Of a DNA stretch of 64,000 nucleotides, positions 37,620 to 46,781 are shown in pieces. The notes under the pieces are model-generated. The model made no database searches. It was not told the origin of the DNA and worked only from the letters and a program-made list of their open reading frames with translations. How positions within the stretch are numbered: the first letter of the stretch is position 1; each line of letters opens with the position of its first letter. A program made the translations under genes and the position numbers. The stretch spans positions 62,001 through 126,000 of the forward strand of contig CAWCFK010000012.1 of NCBI GenBank assembly GCA_963794685.1, read 5' to 3'. The DNA comes from CAVTWH01 sp963794685 (GTDB lineage: Bacteria > Actinomycetota > Actinomycetes > Mycobacteriales > Micromonosporaceae).

Positions 37620-38365
37620 GCCGGATGTCCGCGACCGGCCGCCGGCTGCTGATGTGGGACGTTGACCGCACCCTGCTCCAGGTCCATTCGGTCACCGGCG
37701 TGGCCTACGGGGCAGCGTTCACGGCCACCACCGGACTCGACTACCGGCATCCGGAGCTGGATCTGGCCGGCCGTACCGACCTGCACATCGCCCGGGAGGC
37801 GTTCGCGGCGCACGGGATCGACGACCCGGCCCCGTATCTCGACCGGTTCTTCGAGCTGTTCGCGGCCGAGTGCGCCGGGCGGCGGGAGCTGTTCGTCACC
37901 GGCGGCCAGCTGATGCCGGGCATCGCCGAACTGGTGCCTGCCCTCGCCGGCCACCCCCGGATCGTGCAGACCCTGGTCACCGGCAACATTCCGGCCACCG
38001 CGCGCACCAAGATCGACGCCTTCGGCCTCGCTGCGTACCTGGACCTCTCGGTCGGCGGGTACGGCAACGACGACGCCGTCCGGGCCGTCCTGGTCACCCG
38101 CTGCCGCGAGCGGGCCCGCGCCCGGTACGGCGAGTTCGCCGACGCCGTGGTGATCGGCGACACCCGGCACGACATCGAGGCGGCGCTGGCCGGTGGGGCG
38201 ACCGCGATCGGCGTGGCCACCGGCCCGCTGGACGCCGCCCAGTTGCGGGCGGCCGGCGCGCACCATGTCTTCGACTCCTTCGCCGACGTGGCCACCGCGC
38301 TCGCCCTGCTCACCGAGGGCGACCTGACCGGCGGCCAGCCCGACCCGGCCCCCGCCGCCCGGTAA
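37616..38365 (+). CDS. HAD-family hydrolase
   Basis: The 249-residue protein has HAD motif I MWDVDRTLLQ (nucleophile Asp, acid Asp), motif II TLVTGNIP, a Lys in TARTKIDAFGL, and motif IV VVIGDTRHDIEAALAGG. The cap between motifs I and II (AYGAAFTATTGLDYRHPELDLAGRTD) is the C1 helical type seen in phosphoglycolate-phosphatase-like enzymes. It overlaps the moaD stop by GTGA. Substrate unknown. Confidence 0.87.
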   Translation: MSRMSATGRRLLMWDVDRTLLQVHSVTGVAYGAAFTATTGLDYRHPELDLAGRTDLHIAREAFAAHGIDDPAPYLDRFFELFAAECAGRRELFVTGGQLMPGIAELVPALAGHPRIVQTLVTGNIPATARTKIDAFGLAAYLDLSVGGYGNDDAVRAVLVTRCRERARARYGEFADAVVIGDTRHDIEAALAGGATAIGVATGPLDAAQLRAAGAHHVFDSFADVATALALLTEGDLTGGQPDPAPAAR

Positions 38366-38474
38366 CGGGGCCGACGCCGCCGCGCGGTATCGGGCCGTCC
38401 GGCCGCGCGGTAACGGCCCGCTGCCTGGGACCGGGGCGCTGTCCGCGAGGCGAACCACATCGACCGGAGACGAC

Positions 38475-41400
38475 GTGCCAGGATGCGTCGTGGCCTTCGT
38501 CGCGGACCTGCACATCCATTCCCGGTACTCCCGCGCCTGCAGCCGTGACCTGACGCTGAGCACGCTGGCCGGCTGGGGCCGCCGCAAGGGCATCACCCTG
38601 CTCGGTACCGGCGACTTCACCCACCCGGCCTGGTACGAGCACCTGCGCGAGGAGCTGGTACCCGCCGAGCCCGGCCTGTACCGGCTGCGCCCCGAGGTCG
38701 ACGCCGAGGTCACCCGAGCCCTGCCGGGCAGCGTGTCGGCGGCGCAGGTGCGGTTCGCGCTGAGCGTGGAGATCTCCACGATCTACCAGCGCGACGGCCG
38801 TACCCGCAAAGTCCACCACCTCGTCTACCAGCCGGATCTCGAAGCCGCCGCCCGGTTCAACACGGCGTTGGGCCGGATCGGCAACCTGGGCTCGGACGGC
38901 CGCCCGATCCTCGGCCTGGACTCCCGCGACCTGTTGGAGATCACCCTCGAAGCCAGCCCCGACGCATACCTGGTGCCCGCGCACATCTGGACGCCGTGGT
39001 TCTCCGCGCTCGGCTCGAAGTCCGGTTTCGACGCCATCGCCGACTGCTACGCCGACCTGGCCGGGCACATCTTCGCGGTGGAGACCGGGCTGTCCAGCGA
39101 CCCGGCGATGAACTGGCAGGTGTCCACTCTGGACGGCTACACGCTGGTCTCCAACTCGGACGCGCACTCGGCCCCGGCACTCGGCCGGGAGGCGACGCTG
39201 TTGGACACCGCGTTGGACTACTTCGCCGTCCGGGACGGGCTGCGCGACGGCAGCGGGGTTGCCGGCACCCTCGAGTTCTTCCCCGAGGAGGGCAAGTACC
39301 ACGCCGACGGGCACCGGGCCTGCGAGGTGAACTGGCGACCCGAGCAGACCCGGGCCGCCGGCGGTACCTGCCCGAAGTGCGGCAAGCCGCTGACGGTGGG
39401 GGTACTGGCCCGGATCGCGGAGCTGGCGGACCGGCCGGGTGGGCTGCCGGCCCCGCGGGCAAAGCCGGTCACCCACCTGATCCAGCTCGCCGAGGTGGTC
39501 GGCGAGGTGCTCGGGGTGGGGCCGAAGTCGAAGTCGGTGACCACGAAACTCGCCACCCTGTCCGCCGAGCTCGGGCCGGAGCTGGACATCCTGCGCAGCG
39601 TGCCGCTCGCCGAGGTGACCCGGGTCGGCGGCGAGCTGCTCGGCGAGGCGATCGGCCGGCTGCGGGCCGGCCGGGTGCACCGGGTGCCCGGCTACGACGG
39701 CGAGTACGGCGTGATCTCCCTGTTTGAGCCGGGCGAGCTGGTCGGGCTGCGGGGCGGCGCGGACACCCTGTTCGACCTGCCCGCCACGGCGGTCGCCCCG
39801 GCGACCCGGGGTCGGGCGGCGGGCGGGCGCACCCCGACCGACACCGCGCCGGTCGGGCCGGCTGCTGCGGTGCCGGATGGCCCAGGGGTTCCTGCCCAGC
39901 GCCCCGCTCCGGTCAAGGCGGCGGCCCGGGCCGGCAACGCCGATGACGGGCAGCAACCGGGTCGGGCGGGGGCACCACGGCAGCGCCGGCCGGCACCGCC
40001 GCCGCTGGCGCCCGAGCCGTCCCCGCACGAGCCGTTCGAGCCGATGCTGGCCGGCATGGAGGAGGTCGGCACCGGCCTGCTCGACCGGCTCGACGCGATG
40101 CAGCGGGTGGCCGCGTCGGCGCCCGGCGGCCCACTGCTGATCGTGGCCGGTCCGGGCACCGGCAAGACCCGTACCCTCACCCACCGGATCGCCTACCTCT
40201 GCGCCGAACTGGACGTGTACCCGGAGGAGTGCCTGGCGATCACGTTCACCCGACGGGCCGCCGAGGAGTTGCAGCACCGGCTGACCGGGCTGCTCGGGCC
40301 GGTGGCCGACGACGTCACGGTGGGCACCTTCCACGCGCTGGGGCTTTCCATCCTGCGGGAGAACGCCCAGCTCGCCGGCCTCTCCGAGCGCTTCCGGGTG
40401 GCCGAGGACGGCGAGCGGCTGGCCGCCCTGGCGGCGGCCGGTTTGGACGAGCGGGCGGCGAAGGCGGCGCTGCGGGGCTCGCCGGCGCAACTGCCGGGGT
40501 ACGCCAAGGCGCTGCGCGAGCGCGATCTGGTGGACGTGGACGAGCTGGTGTCGCTGCCGGTGGAGCTGCTGGCCGCGGACGAGGAGTTGGCGCTGCGGTA
40601 CCAGGCGCGCTGGCCGTGGATCTTCGTGGACGAGTACCAGGACGTCGATGCCGCCCAGTACGAGCTGTTGCGGCTGCTCTGCCCGCCGGACGGCAACCTG
40701 TGCGCGATCGGCGACCCGGACCAGGCGATCTACTCGTTCCGCGGTGCCGACGTCGGGTACTTCCTGCGCTTCGCCCGGGACTTCACCGACGCCAGGCTGG
40801 TCCGGTTGACCCGCAACTACCGCTCGTCCGCGCCGATCGTGGCGGCGGCGGTGCAGGCCATCGCGCCGAGCACGCTGGTGCCCGGGCGGCGGCTGGACCC
40901 AGCCCGGCTCGACCTGGAGGCTCCACAGGTCGGCCTGTACCCGGCCGCGTCCGTGGCCGACGAGGCGGACTTCGTGGTCCGTACCATCGACGAACTGGTC
41001 GGTGGCCTGTCGCACCGGTCGCTGGACTCCGGCCGGGTGGACTCCCGGGCCACCGCGCAGGCCGGCCTCGGCTTCGCCGACATCGCCGTGCTGTACCGCA
41101 CCGACGCGCAGGCGGCGGCCCTGGTCGCGGCGCTGTCGCGGGGCAACGTCCCGGTGCAGAAGCGTTCGCACGACCGGCTGCGCGACCGGCCCGGGGTGGC
41201 CGCGATCGCCCACGAACTGCGCTTCGCCACCGGCCGGCCGGCGACTGAGACCCGCGTCGCGCGGAGCACGACTGAGGCCCGCGCCGCGCGGAGCACGACT
41301 GAAGCCCGCGCCGCGCGGAGCACGGCCGAGGCCCGCGCCGCGCGGAGCACGGCCGAGGCGGAGACGGTGGCGGTGGCGCAGCGGGTCCGCGACATCGCCC

Positions 41401-41903
41401 GGCAGTTGGCCGAGCGGCCGACGCTGGACGGCGCGGTCACCGCCGACGACCTACACCTGGCCGTGGACCTGCTGGATCCGCTGGCCCGCCGGTGCGGCGC
41501 GGACCTTGAGTTGTTCCTCACCGAGGTGGCCACCGGCGCGGAGGTGGACGCGCTGGATCCGCGTGCCCAGGCGGTCACCCTGCTCACCCTGCACGCCGCG
41601 AAGGGTCTGGAGTTCCCGGTGGTGTTCCTGGTCGGGGTGGAGGACGGGCTGCTGCCGCTGCGACTGCCCGGCCGGGCGCCGACCGAGGCGGAGCAGGCCG
41701 AGGAGCGGCGGCTGTTCTTCGTCGGACTGACCCGCGCGCAGGATCGGCTTTTCGTCAGTCATGCGCGACGGCGTACCCGGCATGGGGCGGAGCGGGAGAC
41801 CGGGGCGTCGCCGTTCCTGCGCGATATCGACCCGGGGCTGCTGGAGCGTCGGGGAGACGACAGTGTCCGGCGGCCCCGTGATCGACAACTTCGCCTGTTG
41901 TAG
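38475..41903 (+). CDS. Endonuclease Q-like PHP domain fused to a UvrD/PcrA helicase
   Basis: The 1142-residue protein opens with VADLHIHSRYSRACSRDLTL and LLGTGDFTHPAWYEHL, the metal-binding start of an EndoQ-type PHP nuclease, followed by TLVSNSDAHSAPALGRE and a zinc finger (HRACEVNW, then CPKCGKPLTVGV). EndoQ cuts 5' of deaminated bases in DNA. After a Pro/Arg/Ala linker (about 440-530), a complete superfamily 1 helicase follows: GPGTGKTRTLTHRIA, FVDEYQDVD, GDPDQAIYSFRGAD, LTRNYRSS, TLHAAKGLEFPVVFL and FVGLTRAQDRL. A 9-residue repeat sits in the helicase near 930. The GTG at 38475 has CCGGAG upstream. The fusion is intact; function of the joint protein is inference. Confidence 0.85.
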   Translation: MPGCVVAFVADLHIHSRYSRACSRDLTLSTLAGWGRRKGITLLGTGDFTHPAWYEHLREELVPAEPGLYRLRPEVDAEVTRALPGSVSAAQVRFALSVEISTIYQRDGRTRKVHHLVYQPDLEAAARFNTALGRIGNLGSDGRPILGLDSRDLLEITLEASPDAYLVPAHIWTPWFSALGSKSGFDAIADCYADLAGHIFAVETGLSSDPAMNWQVSTLDGYTLVSNSDAHSAPALGREATLLDTALDYFAVRDGLRDGSGVAGTLEFFPEEGKYHADGHRACEVNWRPEQTRAAGGTCPKCGKPLTVGVLARIAELADRPGGLPAPRAKPVTHLIQLAEVVGEVLGVGPKSKSVTTKLATLSAELGPELDILRSVPLAEVTRVGGELLGEAIGRLRAGRVHRVPGYDGEYGVISLFEPGELVGLRGGADTLFDLPATAVAPATRGRAAGGRTPTDTAPVGPAAAVPDGPGVPAQRPAPVKAAARAGNADDGQQPGRAGAPRQRRPAPPPLAPEPSPHEPFEPMLAGMEEVGTGLLDRLDAMQRVAASAPGGPLLIVAGPGTGKTRTLTHRIAYLCAELDVYPEECLAITFTRRAAEELQHRLTGLLGPVADDVTVGTFHALGLSILRENAQLAGLSERFRVAEDGERLAALAAAGLDERAAKAALRGSPAQLPGYAKALRERDLVDVDELVSLPVELLAADEELALRYQARWPWIFVDEYQDVDAAQYELLRLLCPPDGNLCAIGDPDQAIYSFRGADVGYFLRFARDFTDARLVRLTRNYRSSAPIVAAAVQAIAPSTLVPGRRLDPARLDLEAPQVGLYPAASVADEADFVVRTIDELVGGLSHRSLDSGRVDSRATAQAGLGFADIAVLYRTDAQAAALVAALSRGNVPVQKRSHDRLRDRPGVAAIAHELRFATGRPATETRVARSTTEARAARSTTEARAARSTAEARAARSTAEAETVAVAQRVRDIARQLAERPTLDGAVTADDLHLAVDLLDPLARRCGADLELFLTEVATGAEVDALDPRAQAVTLLTLHAAKGLEFPVVFLVGVEDGLLPLRLPGRAPTEAEQAEERRLFFVGLTRAQDRLFVSHARRRTRHGAERETGASPFLRDIDPGLLERRGDDSVRRPRDRQLRLL
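41241..41360. repeat. 27-base in-frame tandem repeat inside the helicase gene
   Basis: Four full units and a partial of ACGACTGAGGCCCGCGCCGC plus GCGGAGC repeat at 41241-41348 and on to 41360, encoding TEARAARST-type blocks. Divergence is small, so expansion is recent. Confidence 0.9.
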
Positions 41904-41986
41904 CCGAATTGGGGTCTTCGACCGAGATGAGGGTCGGGCGCGCGCACGCTAACGTGGTCGAGGTCCCCCCACACGGAGGCGCGTCG

Positions 41987-42655
41987 ATGGCCAACCACCC
42001 CCAGCCCGGTCCCGTCATCCCCGAACCGGCGAGCGATCCGTGGCACAGCGCGCCGCTGTTCGAGGGCGGCCCGGTCCCCTCCCAGCCCGGCCCGGCCGAG
42101 GGCTTCGAAGCCGCGCCGTACCAGCCCGGACCGCCGCCGCCCGGCCGGCCGGCATACGGCGCGGACCCGAGCTCACTGGGGCCGCTCGCCCCGGCCCGAC
42201 GGGGCCTGTCCACCACGGTGGTAATGCTGATCACGGCGGTCGCCGTGGTCGTCGTCGGCGGCGGGATCTTCCTCGGGTACTCGCTGACCAACGACAACAA
42301 CGACACGCCGACCGTCCAGGGCTCCTCCGGGACCGCCACCGCGACCAAGGGGGCGACCTCCCAGGCGACCAGGACGGCCACGTCGGCCCCGTCGGCTTCG
42401 ACGGCCGCGTCGGAGCGCAACTTCCTCACCGCCAAGGTCGGCGAGTGCCTGGAGAACCGCAGCAACAACAATCACCAGCCCGACATGCACCTGACCGCCT
42501 GCAAGGTCGGCGCGTACTCGACCTATGAGCTGCTCAGCCGCTACGACGGGACCACCGACGAGGACCGGTGTAACGGGACGCCCCGGCTGAGCACCACGTA
42601 CCACTACGAACTCGGTGACACGAAGGTCGTCTTCTGCCTGCGGAAGCTCACCTAG
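41987..42655 (+). CDS. Single-pass membrane protein with extracellular Cys-rich domain
   Basis: The 222-residue protein starts at ATG 41987 behind GGAGG. A Pro-rich cytoplasmic head (about 75 residues) precedes one membrane helix (TTVVMLITAVAVVVVGGGIFL), a Thr/Ser linker and a 90-residue outer domain with four Cys (GECLENRS, LTACKVG, DRCNGT, VFCLRK), which may form two disulfides. The layout resembles septum- or LytR-associated actinobacterial envelope proteins (DUF4190-like), but I do not recognise a family. It lies immediately before the CTAG palindromic array. Confidence 0.65.
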   Translation: MANHPQPGPVIPEPASDPWHSAPLFEGGPVPSQPGPAEGFEAAPYQPGPPPPGRPAYGADPSSLGPLAPARRGLSTTVVMLITAVAVVVVGGGIFLGYSLTNDNNDTPTVQGSSGTATATKGATSQATRTATSAPSASTAASERNFLTAKVGECLENRSNNNHQPDMHLTACKVGAYSTYELLSRYDGTTDEDRCNGTPRLSTTYHYELGDTKVVFCLRKLT

Positions 42656-42752
42656 GCTTATCTAGCGCTATCTAGCAGTATCGCTAGATAGCGCTAGAAA
42701 GCGCTCGACACTCCACTGTCTACGGACATCTAGCCGATCTGCTAGATAAGCC
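42655..42752. promoter_or_regulatory. CTAG-rich nested palindromic array ahead of the AAA ATPase gene
   Basis: A 16-base inverted repeat (TCTAGCGCTATCTAGC at 42661-42676 and its exact complement at 42683-42698, loop 6) lies inside a wider perfect 12-base inverted repeat GGCTTATCTAGC (42655-42666) and GCTAGATAAGCC (42741-42752). CTAG occurs seven times in 98 bases although it is very rare elsewhere in the window. It looks like a multi-site operator; a hairpin terminator for the upstream gene is the alternative. Confidence 0.8.
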
Positions 42753-42767
42753 GATACGGTGCGAGAC

Positions 42768-43961
42768 GTGGACCCGGTACGCAATCCGTATGCCCCCGGG
42801 GCCGGTCAGCGCCCACCCGAGCTGGCCGGCCGGGACAAGGAACTCGACGTGTTCGAGGTGGTGCTGGAGCGCGTCCCGCGCGGCCGGCCGGAACGCAGCC
42901 TGGTGCTCACCGGGCTGCGCGGGGTGGGCAAGACGGTACTGCTCAACACGCTACGTTCGCAGGCCATCGGCCGGCGCTGGGGCACCGGCAAGATCGAGGC
43001 ACGCACCGACCAGGCGCTGCGCCGGCCGCTGTCGGCGGCACTGCACATGGCGATCCGGGAACTCGCTCCGCAGCACCGTGCCCCGGATCGGGTGGACGCG
43101 GTGCTCGCCGTCCTCAAGGCGTTCGCGCTGCGGGCCAATCCCGGCACCGGCAAGCTGCGGGAGCGCTGGCAGCCGGGCATCGACGGGCCGGCGGCGACCG
43201 GCCGGGCCGACTCGGGGGACATCGAGATCGACCTGGTCGAGCTGTTCACCGACGCCGCCGCGCTCGCCACCGACGTGGGTACCGGCATCGCGCTCTTCCT
43301 CGACGAGATGCAGGATCTGGCCCCCGACGACGTGTCGGCGCTCTGCGCGGCCTGCCACGAACTGTCCCAGACCGGCGCGCCGCTGATCGTGGTGGGGGCG
43401 GGGCTGCCGCACCTGCCGGCCACCCTGAGCGCCGCCAAGTCGTACTCCGAGCGGCTGTTCCGCTACCAGCGCATCGACCGGCTCGACCGACTCGCCGCCG
43501 ACCAGGCACTGTGCGCGCCGGCGCAGCGGGAGGGGGTGGAGTTCGAGGCGAAGGCGCTGGACGCGCTCTACGAGTGCAGCGGCGGGTACCCGTACTTCAT
43601 CCAGGCGTACGGCAAGGCGACCTGGGACCACGCCCCGCGTACCCCGGTGACCGCCGCCGACGTGCGGGTGGCCGCCCCGGAGGCGGAGGCCGAGTTGGCG
43701 GTGGGCTTCTTCGGCTCCCGGTACGAGCGGGCCACCCCCGCCGAGCGGGAGTACATGCGGGCGATGGCCGGACTGTCCACCGAGGACTCCGAGGCGGTGC
43801 CCACCGCCGAGGTGGCCCGGGCGCTGGGCCGCCGACCGGCGTCGCTGTCCCCGGCCCGGGACGCGCTGATCAAGAAGGGCCTGATCTACTCGGGCGAACG
43901 TGGCACGGTCGCCTTCACTGTCCCGCACTTCGGCCGCTACCTGCGTACCCAGCCGGTCTGA
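42768..43961 (+). CDS. AAA ATPase with C-terminal winged-helix domain
   Basis: The 397-residue protein starts at GTG 42768 (GTG 42759 is possible). A NPYAPGAGQRPPELAGRDKEL head leads to Walker A LTGLRGVGKTVLLNTL, Walker B IALFLDEMQDLAPDDV, and sensor-1 IVVGAGLPHLP. The C-terminal 90 residues form a winged helix (AEREYMRAMAGL, VPTAEVARALGRRPASLSPARDALIKKGLIYS). The design resembles archaeal-type ATPases and Orc1/Cdc6-like STAND proteins, and is widespread but unstudied in actinobacteria. The CTAG array lies just upstream and may be its own operator. Confidence 0.8.
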   Translation: MDPVRNPYAPGAGQRPPELAGRDKELDVFEVVLERVPRGRPERSLVLTGLRGVGKTVLLNTLRSQAIGRRWGTGKIEARTDQALRRPLSAALHMAIRELAPQHRAPDRVDAVLAVLKAFALRANPGTGKLRERWQPGIDGPAATGRADSGDIEIDLVELFTDAAALATDVGTGIALFLDEMQDLAPDDVSALCAACHELSQTGAPLIVVGAGLPHLPATLSAAKSYSERLFRYQRIDRLDRLAADQALCAPAQREGVEFEAKALDALYECSGGYPYFIQAYGKATWDHAPRTPVTAADVRVAAPEAEAELAVGFFGSRYERATPAEREYMRAMAGLSTEDSEAVPTAEVARALGRRPASLSPARDALIKKGLIYSGERGTVAFTVPHFGRYLRTQPV

Positions 43962-44052
43962 GGCGGCGCCGGGGCGCTGCTGCGGCGGCAGCCAGGCCGC
44001 CGATCCGGGCGTTCGGGCGTGTAGGGCCGGCGGATCGGGGTATGACAGGGGC

Positions 44053-44627
44053 ATGAAACTCCTCCGGCGGACCGCTCGCGCGATGATGAGCGGGCTCTTC
44101 GTGGTCCAGGGCGCGCAGGCGTTGGCCAACCCGGACCCGCTGGTGGCGCCCGCGGCCCGGGTGACCGCCCGACTGTCCCCGCAGCTGGCGCGGATCCACC
44201 CGGCGGTACCCACCGACCCGCGCACCCTGGTCCGGATCAACGGCGCCGTCCAGGTGATCGGCGGCGTGCTGCTGAACACCGCCGCGCACCGGCCGGCGGC
44301 GGCGCTGCTGGCCGGCTCGATGGTGCCGACCACGCTGGCCGGGCATCCGTTCTGGGCGACCGACGATCCGGCGCAGCGTAAGGCGCAGCGAATTCAGTTT
44401 CTGAAAAACCTGAGCCTGCTCGGCGGGCTGCTGCTGGCGGCCGTGGACACCGAGGGGGCGCCGGGGCTGCCGTGGCGGGCCCGGCACGCGGCCGGCACGC
44501 GAAGCAGCAGGCCAGCCGCGCAGCGACCGGGGCGAACAAATCCGTGCATCGCACCGCGAAGGGTGCGAAGGACAGGGCCAGGTTGGCTGTTCGCGCGGCC
44601 AACGTCGGACGTCACCTTCCCGGCTGA
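44053..44627 (+). CDS. DoxX-family membrane protein, one frameshift near the C-terminus
   Basis: The protein starts at ATG 44053 and has four hydrophobic segments (MMSGLFVVQGAQALA, VRINGAVQVIGGVLLNTA, ALLAGSMVPTTLAG and LLGGLLLAAVD) as in DoxX proteins. A one-base shift near 44492 moves the basic tail to the frame QQASRAATGANKSVHRTAKG, ending at TGA 44627. In the unshifted frame the tail is unrelated low-complexity sequence. DoxX proteins are small membrane redox-partner proteins, in mycobacteria linked to oxidative stress defence. Confidence 0.75.
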
Positions 44628-44808
44628 GTCCAGACTCAGTTCAGCTAACCCTGAGGCAGCGTTGAACTGGTGCGACTAGCGTCGCGTGTGAAATACGTCA
44701 AACTGGTCAGGTCATCGTAACCTGCAAGAAATGTCTCTAAGCAGTGTGGGATCAGACACGTTCGGATAACGCCGCCGGTATCTCCCACCTCCCCATGCCT
44801 ACTCTCAA

Positions 44809-44833
44809 ATCTGGAATCGATCGAATTCCAGAT
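44809..44833. promoter_or_regulatory. Inverted repeat in the GT87 leader
   Basis: Perfect 9-base arms ATCTGGAAT and ATTCCAGAT around a 7-base loop, 27 bases before the GT87 start. Possible operator. Confidence 0.5.
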
Positions 44834-44859
44834 CCAACAGCCTCGGGGGTGTACGCGCG

Positions 44860-46300
44860 ATGACGGCGACCGTCACGGGACGGCCGCACCGCTCCACCGT
44901 CCGCCAGGTGCTGAGCAGGGTAGAGACACGTCGGATTGATCGTTGGACACTCGTCCGCATCGGCACCGTCGCCGTTGCCGTGTTGACCGCCCGCTGGGCG
45001 ATCCACCGGTACGGACGTTTCTACAACTTCTTCGACATGAACATCTACCACGGCGCGATGGTGTGGTGGACCGGCGGCGGCAACCTCTACGACTACGTAT
45101 TCCCCGACACCACCCTGGGCTATACCTACCCGCCGTTCGCGGCGGTGCTGATGGCCCCGATGGCGCTGCTGCCCGCGCTCTCCGCCGGCTACGTCAACAC
45201 CGCCCTCAGCCTGCTCGCACTCGGTGCCCTGCTGGCCTGGCTGCTGGTCCCGGTCGCCGACCGGTTCGGCTGGTCGCGCTGGTTCACGCTGGCGGTGGCG
45301 CTGCCGATGGCGGTGGCCACCGAGCCGATCCGGGAGAGCCTCGGCTTCGGCCAGATCAACATCCTGCTCGGTGCGCTGATCTACGCGGACATGATCGCGC
45401 TGCGGCGGCGTTCCCGGTTGGCGGCCGGGCTGACCCGCCTGCGCGCCGGCTCGCTGCTGCCACCGCTGATCACCTCCGGCGTGCTCGCCGGGGTCGGCGT
45501 CGGCCTGGCTACCGCGATCAAGCTCACCCCCGCCCTGTTCATCGGGTACTTCCTGGTCAGCCGGCAGTGGCGGGCGGCGATCACCTCGGTCGCCACCGCG
45601 CTCGGCGTGACCCTCGGCGGGTACGTGCTGGCCAAGCCGGAGACCGTCCGGTACTTCACCGCCGTGCTGTTCGACACCGGCCGGATCGGGCAGACCGACG
45701 CCACCGCGAACCAGTCGCTCGCCGGCATCCTCGCCCGCCTCTACGACTCGCCCACCACCCCGACGCTGATGTGGCTGGCCTTCGCGGTGCTGGTCCTCGC
45801 GGTCGGGATGTCCCGGGCGGCCACCGCGCACCGCGAGGGCGACGAACTCGCGGCATTCACGCTGATCGGGCTCACCGCCAACGTCATCTGCCCGATCTCC
45901 TGGTCACACCACCTGATCTTCGTGATCCCGGCGGTCATCATCCTGCTCGACTCCGCACTGCGGCGACGCAGTGCGGCACTCGCACTGGCCGCCCGGGGCC
46001 TGTTCGTCCGTACGCCGGCCGGCATCCCGATCCTCGCCGGGCTCGGCCGGCTGGCCTTCGGCGCTGGCCGTGTACTGGCTGTTCGTCTGCTCACCGATCT
46101 GGTGGTACGAGCACAAACTGCAGGACGGCGTGTCCCACAACTCCGACGGCCTGCGCGGCGTACTCGGTGAGAACTCGCTGGGCCTGGCCCTGATCGCCCT
46201 CGTCGTCCTGCTGCCGATCCGTACCGGCGCGGAGCCGGCGTTCTACCCCGAGCCGGGCCTGGCCGGCCGCCGCGCCCGGGTCCTGACGCACGGCCGCTGA
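44860..46300 (+). CDS. GT87-family integral membrane mannosyltransferase, one frameshift
   Basis: The protein has a short N-terminal cytoplasmic tail, then about 10 membrane segments. FDMNIYHGAMVWWTGGGNLYDYVFPD and GYTYPPFAAVLMAPMA match the acidic and aromatic motifs of GT-C enzymes that use polyprenyl-phosphate mannose (DUF2029/GT87 family of lipomannan and polysaccharide synthesis). The frame shifts near 46065, after which the real C-terminus is AVYWLFVCSPIWWYEHKLQDG and ends RARVLTHGR at 46300. A donor role for decaprenyl-phosphomannose is family knowledge. Confidence 0.8.
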
Positions 46301-46340
46301 CCGCCGTCGCCCGCCGTCCCGCGACCGACGGGCGAGGCGG
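46301..46340. terminator. Stem-loop between convergent GT87 and moaE genes
   Basis: Arms CCGCCGTCGC and GCGAGGCGG pair with one bulge around an inner CCGTC/GACGG stem. Likely bidirectional terminator. Confidence 0.55.
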
Positions 46341-46367
46341 GGCGGGCAGGGTGGCTGGCGGCGCTGG

Positions 46368-46781
46368 TCAGGCGGAGTTGACCCATTCGTCGGTACCGTC
46401 GGTGAAGACCTGGCGCTTCCACACCGGGATGCGCGCCTTCACCTCGTCGACCAGTCGGGCGCAGGCGGTGAAGGCGGTCGCCCGGTGCGCCGAGGAGACG
46501 GCGGCGACCAGGGCGATGTCGCCGACCCGCAGCGGACCCACCCGGTGTGAGACGGCCACCGCGTAGATCTCCGGGTCGGCGGCGATCTCGGCGGCCACCT
46601 CCCGCAGTACCTGCTCGGCGGACGGGTGCGACTCGTACTCCAGCATGGTGACGTCGCGGCCGTCGTCGTGGTCGCGGACCACGCCCTGGAAGCTGACCAC
46701 CGCTCCGGCGGCCGGCATGGCCACCGCCTTCTCGTGGGTGGCCAGGTCCAGTGGCAGGTCGGTGACGTTGACCAGCATCAT
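46368..46781 (-). CDS. moaE: Molybdopterin synthase large subunit MoaE
   Basis: MoaE converts cyclic pyranopterin monophosphate to molybdopterin with MoaD. The 137-residue protein has GAVVSFQGVVRDHDDG, LEYESHPSAEQVLREV, HRVGPLRVGDIALVAAVSSAHR and a C-terminal VKARIPVWKRQVFTDGTDEWVNS; the active-site Lys and Arg residues are within these motifs. The ATG at 46781 overlaps the moeA stop as ATGA. Confidence 0.95.
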   Translation of the reverse strand: MMLVNVTDLPLDLATHEKAVAMPAAGAVVSFQGVVRDHDDGRDVTMLEYESHPSAEQVLREVAAEIAADPEIYAVAVSHRVGPLRVGDIALVAAVSSAHRATAFTACARLVDEVKARIPVWKRQVFTDGTDEWVNSA

